A DNA stretch of 64,000 bases. Source: Corynebacterium sp. Lineage in GTDB: Bacteria; Actinomycetota; Actinomycetes; Mycobacteriales; Mycobacteriaceae. How positions within the stretch are numbered: the stretch's first letter is position 1; every line of letters begins with the position of its first letter. Below are positions 58,632 to 64,000 of the stretch, piece by piece. Made by a program: the position numbers and the translations under genes. The notes beneath the pieces are model-generated. The model ran no database searches, was not told the origin of the DNA, and saw only the letters and a list, made by a program, of their open reading frames with translations. The stretch lies in assembly GCF_022712275.1 (NCBI RefSeq), contig NZ_JALAGU010000029.1, forward strand, positions 1 through 64,000, given 5' to 3'.

Positions 58632-58716
58632 GCCGTTCACCCCGGATACATCACAGGCCGTGTCGGTATGATGTCCCGAAAGGGGCATGCCGTGTGATGT
58701 ATGCCCGTTGAACGGC
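58632..58716. repeat. Long imperfect inverted repeat
   Basis: The left arm 58632-58658 (GCCGTTCAC... then ATACATCACA) mirrors 58689-58716 (TGTGATGTAT ... GTTGAACGGC) with a perfect 10-bp core and GCCGTTCA ends. The 30-base loop itself contains a small hairpin (TGTCCC-GAAA-GGGGCA). It lies between recQ and the small membrane gene and, like the repeat at 32241, contains GGGC[A/G]TACA. Confidence 0.7.
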
Positions 58717-58718
58717 GG

Positions 58719-58868
58719 TCAGGGATGGCCCATGGTGGGGGTGTGCAGTCCCTTCGGTATCCGGACCAGCAGGACGCCGGTCGCAATCAGGGCGAAGACG
58801 ACGCCACCACCGATGACGATCATCATGTAGCCGACACCCCACAGGCCGGTGTCGTCATAGTCCGCCAT
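58719..58868 (-). CDS. Small single-span membrane protein
   Basis: A 49-residue frame starting MADYDDTGLWGVGYM with one clear membrane segment (MIVIGGGVVFALIATGVLLV, about residues 16-35) and a short basic/His tail ending MGHP. It is similar in design to the short oxidoreductase-like or SHOCT-type membrane peptides common in actinobacteria, but has no recognised motif. The codon usage is host-like (G/C third positions). It lies upstream of recQ on the same strand, separated by a long palindrome. Confidence 0.68.
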   Translation of the reverse strand: MADYDDTGLWGVGYMMIVIGGGVVFALIATGVLLVRIPKGLHTPTMGHP

Positions 58869-58901
58869 CAGGATGCCGCGCGCGGATCAGGGGCACCTGG
58901 C

Positions 58902-59208
58902 ATGAGTGGAACCTCGAAGACAGCACCCTCACCACTCGACGACCGGGCCCGCGAGGTCGTCGAGCGGCTCCACGCGCAGAACCGGCACCAGTTCGTCCGC
59001 AGCTTCTTTCCACTGGTCCGTGAGATGGCGAAGGCGAAGTCCGGCACCGGGAACCGGGACCACACCCGGACCGACTCCGGCAAGGAGATGCTCGCCGACA
59101 AGATGGTGGCCCTCGACCCGGAGAAGGCGGCGCTGTGTCACCTGCTGTGCCGCAGTCTCCGGGCACGTACCGTCGTCGATATCAGGACACCGTTCGGGGT
59201 GGCCACAG
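58902..59208 (+). pseudogene. Truncated O-methyltransferase (N-terminal part)
   Basis: From ATG 58902 the frame reads PLDDRAREVVERLHAQNRHQFVRSFF, KEMLADKMVALDPEKAALCHLL, then TVVDIRTPFGVATAGF. This is the N-terminal half of a YrrM-type O-methyltransferase up to SAM motif I (VVDIGTxFGVST in the family, with one Gly changed to Arg here), after which similarity stops. The frame happens to stay open to 59351 but the later residues have no family character. About half of the enzyme, including the rest of the SAM pocket, is missing. Confidence 0.6.
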
Positions 59209-59357
59209 CAGGTTTCCCGAGGTGTTCATGGTGCTCACGCTACCTGTCTCTCACCTCCGGCGAGTGGCCTCGGGACCGGGTGGGCCGTGCAGCACCGGTC
59301 GGGGAGTCCTACTCTCGGGAAGTGATCGATATTCACTGTCCAGGGAGCTGACCGCTG

Positions 59358-62045
59358 ATGACCGCACCCGTCTGGCACACCACCGGCGTCCAGGAGGTCA
59401 GAGCTGCTCTCGACCTACCTGACCCCGCAACAGGAACCATCACTGACACCGGCCTGACCTCGGCGGACGCCGCCGCCCGGCTGGAAAGCCACGGTCCCAA
59501 CAAGCTCCGGGAGAACACCGCCGACCCCTGGTACGTCGTCCTCGGCCGGCAGATGGCGTCCCCGATGGTCGTCTTCCTCTTCCTCGCCGGCATCGTCACC
59601 CTCATCCAACAGGAATGGTTCGAGGCGGCGGTGATCTTCCTCGTTGTCGTGCTGAACTCCTCGATCGGCTACTGGCAGGCCCGCAAGGCGGAGAAGGATG
59701 TCGCCGCGCTGGCGAAACTCTCCACACCCGAGGCCACCGTCGTCCGTGACGGTGTGGTTGCCGACATTCCCGCCACCGACCTCGTCCCCGGCGACACGGT
59801 CCGCCTCGAATCCGGCGACATGGTGCCCGCCGACCTGCGGATCGTGGCGTCCAACGGACTGCGCGTCGACGAATCGATGCTCACCGGTGAGGTCCTGCCG
59901 ACCACGAAGCGCGCCGAGGTCTCCGACCACGGCGTCGATCTGGCGGTGGACGCCCCACTCGGCGACCGCGTCACCATGGGCTACTCCGGCACGCTCGTCG
60001 TCTCCGGTCGCGCCAGCGGCCTGGTCGTCGCCACCGGTCACGACACCGAACTCGGCTCCATCGCCGACCTCGTCCAGACCGACAGCGGGAAGACCCCGTT
60101 GCAGATCCTCACCGACCGGCTCGAGAAGACCATCGCCGCACTGCTGGTCGTCGTCGGCGTCGCGGTGTTCGTCGCCAACCTCATCCTCGGCACCGGCCTG
60201 GGGGACGCCTTCCGCTCCACCGTCGCGCTGATCGTCTCCTCGATGCCGGAGGCACTGCCGGTCGTCCTGTCTGTCGCGATGGGTGTGGGGGTGTCCCGTA
60301 TGGCGGCCCGCAATGCGGTGGTACGCCATCTGCCCAGCGTGGAAACCCTCGGTTCCACGACCGTCATCGGTTCGGACAAGACCGGCACGCTCACCGTCAA
60401 CCGGATGACCGTGGAGACCGTGTGGACACCCACCGGTCTCGACGAGACCCCGTCGCTGCGTACCGGTGCGTTGACCAATGACGCCACCGCCCACCCCGAC
60501 GGCGACACGCTCATCGGGGACGCCGTGGATGTCGCCATGGCCACCGCCGCACTCGAGCGGGGTGCCGTCACCGCTGCCGAGCGCAGTGCGGCGCCGGAGG
60601 CAGACATGCCCTATGAACCCGAGCACGCCTATTCACAGACGCTGCGTCGGGAGACCGGGGAGGACGGTACGGACCGCCGTGTACTCCACGTCAAGGGTGC
60701 ACCGGAGGTCGTGGCATCCTTCTGCCGGGGGATGGGTGAGTGCGGCGTCCTCCATGAGGCGATGGAGGAGGCCAACCGCGCGATGGCCGCCGATGGGCTG
60801 CGCGTCATCGCCACCGCGTCCCGCGTCCTCGGGGACGATGAAGTCCCGGACGCCACGAAGGCACTCGATACCCCGCATGACCTGCAGTTCACCGGGCTGC
60901 AGGGGATGATGGACCCGCCGCGTGAGGGCGTGCGCGAGGCGATCGGGCAGTGTCGGTCGGCCGGCATCCATGTCATGATGATCACCGGTGACCACCCCGT
61001 CACCGCCGTCGCGATCGGCAAGCGGCTCGGGCTGGGACGTCCCGGCGATGAGCCGGTCACCGGCCGCGACCTGGCCGGGCTGGATGACGCCCAACTGCGC
61101 GAACGGCTCAAGCACACCAGCGTCGCCGCGCGGATGAGTCCGCAGGACAAGCTGCGGATCGTCAAGCTACTCAAGGCTGACGGGGAGACCGTCGCCGTCA
61201 CCGGTGACGGCGTCAATGACGCCCCGGCGCTCAAGGCGGCGTCCATCGGAGTGGCGATGGGGGATTCCGGTACCGATGTCGCCCGGGAATCCGCCGACGT
61301 GGTCCTCACCGACGACAACTTCGTCACCATCGTCGACGCCGTGCGCCTCGGCCGGGTGACGTTCTCCTCGATCCGCAAGGCCACCTTCTTCCTCATCTCG
61401 AACGGCCTGGCACTCATGACTGCGGTGGTGGTGAACACCTTCACCGAGCTGCCGCTGATATTCCTGCCGGTGATGCTGCTGTTCATGAATATCGTCACCA
61501 ACGGCATCCAGGACATCGCCCTGTCCTTCGAGAAAGGCGAGGGTGACGAGCTCGACCAGAAGCCCCGGTCGAAGGATGAAGGCGTGCTCGACACCCACAT
61601 GTGGATGCGGTCGGTCATCACGGGGCTGTGGATGGGCATCGGAACACTGCTGGTCTACCGGGTCGCCCACGACCAGGGGCTGCCGCTGGAGGAATGCCGC
61701 ACACTGGCTCTGATCACCATGGTGATGTTCAACTTCTTCCAGGTGTTCAGTGCCCGTGCGCTGCACATCTCCGCCTTCGCGGTGAACCCGCTGGGCAACC
61801 CGCTGCTGCTTGGCTCCGCACTGTTGGCGCTGGTGCTGCAGTGGGTGTGCACCGCGTGGACACCGGCCGCCGACCTCATCGGCCTGACCGCGCTGACGTG
61901 GGAGCAGTGGCTCATGTGCACGGGCATCGGGGTTACGGTGTTGTTGATCGTCGAAGCAGAGAAACTCGTGGTGAGGTGGATGGAATGGCGGAACACACGG
62001 CACATGAGGAGCACGGCGGCCGTCGGACGGACATCTGCGTCATAG
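59358..62045 (+). CDS. P-type cation-transporting ATPase
   Basis: An 895-residue membrane pump of the P2 (Ca2+/cation) type. N-terminal cation_ATPase_N domain (about 20-70), actuator domain with DESMLTGEVLPTTK (TGE), transmembrane motif SSMPEALPVVLSVAMGVG, phosphorylation site SDKTGTLTVNRM, nucleotide-binding KGAPE, hinge MITGDHPVTAVAIGKRLG and TGDGVNDAPALKAASIGVAMG. Ten membrane segments are expected. The M4 PEALP differs from the PEGLP of classical Ca2+-ATPases, so ion specificity is open. The 3' end overlaps the next gene by 61 bases. Confidence 0.93.
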   Translation: MTAPVWHTTGVQEVRAALDLPDPATGTITDTGLTSADAAARLESHGPNKLRENTADPWYVVLGRQMASPMVVFLFLAGIVTLIQQEWFEAAVIFLVVVLNSSIGYWQARKAEKDVAALAKLSTPEATVVRDGVVADIPATDLVPGDTVRLESGDMVPADLRIVASNGLRVDESMLTGEVLPTTKRAEVSDHGVDLAVDAPLGDRVTMGYSGTLVVSGRASGLVVATGHDTELGSIADLVQTDSGKTPLQILTDRLEKTIAALLVVVGVAVFVANLILGTGLGDAFRSTVALIVSSMPEALPVVLSVAMGVGVSRMAARNAVVRHLPSVETLGSTTVIGSDKTGTLTVNRMTVETVWTPTGLDETPSLRTGALTNDATAHPDGDTLIGDAVDVAMATAALERGAVTAAERSAAPEADMPYEPEHAYSQTLRRETGEDGTDRRVLHVKGAPEVVASFCRGMGECGVLHEAMEEANRAMAADGLRVIATASRVLGDDEVPDATKALDTPHDLQFTGLQGMMDPPREGVREAIGQCRSAGIHVMMITGDHPVTAVAIGKRLGLGRPGDEPVTGRDLAGLDDAQLRERLKHTSVAARMSPQDKLRIVKLLKADGETVAVTGDGVNDAPALKAASIGVAMGDSGTDVARESADVVLTDDNFVTIVDAVRLGRVTFSSIRKATFFLISNGLALMTAVVVNTFTELPLIFLPVMLLFMNIVTNGIQDIALSFEKGEGDELDQKPRSKDEGVLDTHMWMRSVITGLWMGIGTLLVYRVAHDQGLPLEECRTLALITMVMFNFFQVFSARALHISAFAVNPLGNPLLLGSALLALVLQWVCTAWTPAADLIGLTALTWEQWLMCTGIGVTVLLIVEAEKLVVRWMEWRNTRHMRSTAAVGRTSAS

Positions 62046-63199
62046 GTGCGGGCGTCCTCGGTCTGACGGCGGCACGTGAGCTGGCGTCCCGCGGTCATTC
62101 GGTGACCCTGCTGGACGCCGAGGCGCCGTTCGCCGGGGCGAGTCACCGGTCATTCGCGTGGATCAACGCGAACAACAAGCCACCGCACGCCTACCACCGG
62201 CTCAACGCGCTGGGCATGGAGGAGCACGACCGGCTGCAGGCGGAGCTGGGCGGGGACTGGTTCCACCGCTCGGGCTCGGTGCTTGCGTCGTCCGTCGGGA
62301 CGCCGGAACAGCGCGCGGAATTCCTCGTCGACCGGCTCGACCGGCTGCACGCCGAGCATTACCCGGTCCAGCAGGTGGGACGCGATGACCTGACCGACCT
62401 GGAACCGGTCGTGGACTGGACACACCTGCTGCCCGAGGGTGGGGAGGCGCTGTTCTTCCCCGAGGAGGGATACCTGGACGCCGACCTCTTCGCCGCCGGG
62501 CTGCTGGGCGACCTGGCCGGACGTCGGGTGACGGTGCAGCAGGGGAGGGTGACGCATCTGGCCTCGGACGCGGTAAGCGCCCGTGTCCTGCTGGACACCG
62601 GGGTCGAGCTTACGCCGGACGCCGTGGTCGTCGCCGCCGGTGCCGGTTCGCGGGCCCTCGGACTTCCGGTCGCTGATCTCGCGGCCCCGGAGGGGCCCAC
62701 CGAGCGGACCCACAGTTTCCTGGGGCTGAGTGCACCGACCGATGTGCCGCTGGGCCGGGTGGTCATCACGGACGTGATCAACGTGCGGCCCCGCCATGAC
62801 GGACGCCTGTGGGTGCAGCTGCCGGGTGTGGAGCACCGGGTCTCCGAGGCGGTGGACGCGTCCTCGCGGGACGCCGTGTGTGATGAGGTACGCCACCTCA
62901 TGGAGATCGAGCTGGAGACGATCCTGGGTACTCCGGTGCCGGTGCCGACGGTGCACCTGTCCGGACGCAGTCTGCCGGAGGACGGCTTCCCGCTCGTCGG
63001 ATTCACCGACACCCCGCGCCGGATCTACGCACTGGTCGCGCATTCGGGGATGACGCTGTCCGCACTGCTCGGTCGCCTGGTCGCCGAGGAGATCAGTGGT
63101 GGACCCGGGGAAGCGGCCGAGCTGCTGGCGTCCTTCCGCCCGGACCGTCCGGCGGCCGCGGAACCCGCCCCGTCCACCCCCTTCATCGGGCGGCAGTAG
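61985..63199 (+). CDS. FAD-dependent oxidoreductase (DAO family)
   Basis: A 404-residue flavoprotein of the D-amino acid oxidase/glycine oxidase-like family. The FAD-binding motif ICVIGAGVLGLTAARELASRGHSVTLLDAEAP is at residues 17-48. A SHRSFAWINANNKPP motif and GRSLPEDGFPLVGFTDTPRRIYALVAHSGMTLSALLGRLVAEEISGG at the C-terminus are family-typical. It would oxidise an amine or amino acid; substrate unknown. ATG 61985 lies inside the end of the P-type ATPase gene with GAGGTGG ahead of it, so the two are co-transcribed. Confidence 0.88.
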   Translation: MAEHTAHEEHGGRRTDICVIGAGVLGLTAARELASRGHSVTLLDAEAPFAGASHRSFAWINANNKPPHAYHRLNALGMEEHDRLQAELGGDWFHRSGSVLASSVGTPEQRAEFLVDRLDRLHAEHYPVQQVGRDDLTDLEPVVDWTHLLPEGGEALFFPEEGYLDADLFAAGLLGDLAGRRVTVQQGRVTHLASDAVSARVLLDTGVELTPDAVVVAAGAGSRALGLPVADLAAPEGPTERTHSFLGLSAPTDVPLGRVVITDVINVRPRHDGRLWVQLPGVEHRVSEAVDASSRDAVCDEVRHLMEIELETILGTPVPVPTVHLSGRSLPEDGFPLVGFTDTPRRIYALVAHSGMTLSALLGRLVAEEISGGPGEAAELLASFRPDRPAAAEPAPSTPFIGRQ

Positions 63200-63243
63200 G
63201 CCGGGCACTGCAGGTGCGGCGGGCGTGGACGCACAATGGAGGC

Positions 63244-64000
63244 ATGACCACCACCATCCCCACCACCATGCACGCCTGGCAGGTCACCACACCCGGCCCG
63301 GTCGACGGGGCCTATGCACCCTTGGAACTCGTCGAGAAGCCGGTGCCGGAGCCTGGCCCCGGTGAGCTTCTCGTCCACGTCCACACCTGCGGGGTGTGCC
63401 GGACCGACCTGCACGTCACAGAGGGGGACCTTGATGTGCACCATCCCCATGTCACGCCCGGCCACGAGATCGTCGGGTCGGTGACTGCTCTCGGTGAGGG
63501 GGTTGATGCGTCCTGGCAGGACGCCAGGGTCGGCGTAGCCTGGCTGCGCTCGACCTGCGGGGAGTGCCGTTGGTGCCGGTCAGGGCGCGAGAACCTCTGC
63601 CCGAACTCGACCTACACCGGGTGGGACGCCGACGGTGGATATGCCGGGTACACGGTGGTGCCCGCCGACTTCGCGTACCGGCTTCCGGACTCCGGTCAGG
63701 ACGCTGCGTCCGATGTGGCGTCCGATGCCGCACTGTCCCCCATGCTCTGCGCGGGCATCATCGGGTACCACGCCCTGCAGCGCGCCGGGCTGCCCGAATC
63801 CACCCCGGACAACCCCGCCCGGCTCGGACTCTACGGCTTCGGCGGATCGGCCCACCTGTGCGCCCAGCTCGCGCTGTCCTCCGGAGCCCGCGTCCACGTC
63901 CTGACCAGGGACAAGGCTGCACAGGAACTGGCGCTGTCACTGGGCTGCGCTTCGGCGGCCGGCGCCTACGACATGCCGCCGGAGCCGTTGGATGCCGCGG
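63244..64000 (+). CDS. Zinc-dependent alcohol dehydrogenase (3' end outside window)
   Basis: At least 252 residues of a medium-chain dehydrogenase; the gene runs off the right edge. The catalytic zinc site is VHTCGVCRTDLHVTEGDL with GHEIVG, the structural zinc site is CGECRWCRSGRENLC, and the nucleotide-binding motif is LYGFGGSAHLCAQLALSSGARVHVLTR. It oxidises alcohols with NAD(P). The pattern AGYTVVPADFAYRLPD is like the AdhP/YahK-type group called zinc-binding alcohol dehydrogenase in actinobacteria. ATG 63244; ATG 63268 is an alternative start. Confidence 0.9.
   Translation, partial: MTTTIPTTMHAWQVTTPGPVDGAYAPLELVEKPVPEPGPGELLVHVHTCGVCRTDLHVTEGDLDVHHPHVTPGHEIVGSVTALGEGVDASWQDARVGVAWLRSTCGECRWCRSGRENLCPNSTYTGWDADGGYAGYTVVPADFAYRLPDSGQDAASDVASDAALSPMLCAGIIGYHALQRAGLPESTPDNPARLGLYGFGGSAHLCAQLALSSGARVHVLTRDKAAQELALSLGCASAAGAYDMPPEPLDAA

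Overview
The window is high-GC actinobacterial DNA, most likely from a Corynebacterium of the high-GC group (inference from the host gene set, a probable leaderless TetR gene, the corynebacterial-type iron-uptake loci and amtB-glnK; no 16S is present). It falls into two parts. Positions 1 to about 27,048 are the right-hand (late) part of a siphovirus-type prophage. Its codon usage is clearly less GC3-biased than that of the host genes. The rest is host chromosome.

Prophage, left to right: a primase/polymerase-like N-terminal domain protein, a zinc-finger HNH endonuclease, terminase small and large subunits, portal, MuF-like head protein, scaffold, HK97-fold capsid, a run of small head-tail connector genes (two under 60 codons), tail terminator, major tail protein, an SGNH/GDSL-hydrolase tail-fibre-like protein in an unusual position, tail assembly chaperones joined by a -1 frameshift, a 1701-residue tape measure with built-in peptidase and lytic transglycosylase domains, Dit-like and Gp37-like tail proteins, fibre proteins (one carrying 24-residue DUF285/BspA repeats), then a lysis cassette: GH19 plus amidase endolysin and three membrane proteins. 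Strong stem-loops sit just in front of the scaffold, capsid and major tail genes. The right end is a 3' half of a tRNA-Leu(UAG) gene, which identifies the attachment site. The intact tRNA gene and the integrase should lie at the unseen left end.

Host 27.1-36.6 kb: TetR regulator with a clear operator and promoter, ctaD, a Bcp-type peroxiredoxin, DUF3618, AbrB-family membrane protein, YvlD-like membrane protein, tRNA-Lys(CUU), an L,D-transpeptidase lipoprotein, and a flavin reductase / SMR exporter / LLM oxidoreductase group, then an HdeD-like protein.

Host 36.7-51.0 kb is an iron- and transport-rich stretch: a complete siderophore ABC importer (binding protein, two permeases, ATPase), a heterodimeric exporter-fold ABC pair with complementary degenerate ATP sites in which one partner is broken by an in-frame TAG, a patch of decayed genes, an rpiR-fetA-fetB operon, a broken nucleotidyltransferase gene, a second siderophore-binding lipoprotein, and a divergent regulator made of two AraC modules in one chain.

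Host 51.0-64.0 kb: a cytochrome b561-like membrane protein with a long Ala/Pro/Gly-rich N-terminus, lipoate-protein ligase, the amtB-glnK ammonium pair, a RecQ-family helicase, a small membrane protein, a truncated O-methyltransferase, a P-type cation ATPase overlapping an FAD oxidoreductase gene, and the start of a zinc alcohol dehydrogenase that runs off the window. Several long imperfect inverted repeats and short tandem repeats lie between host genes.
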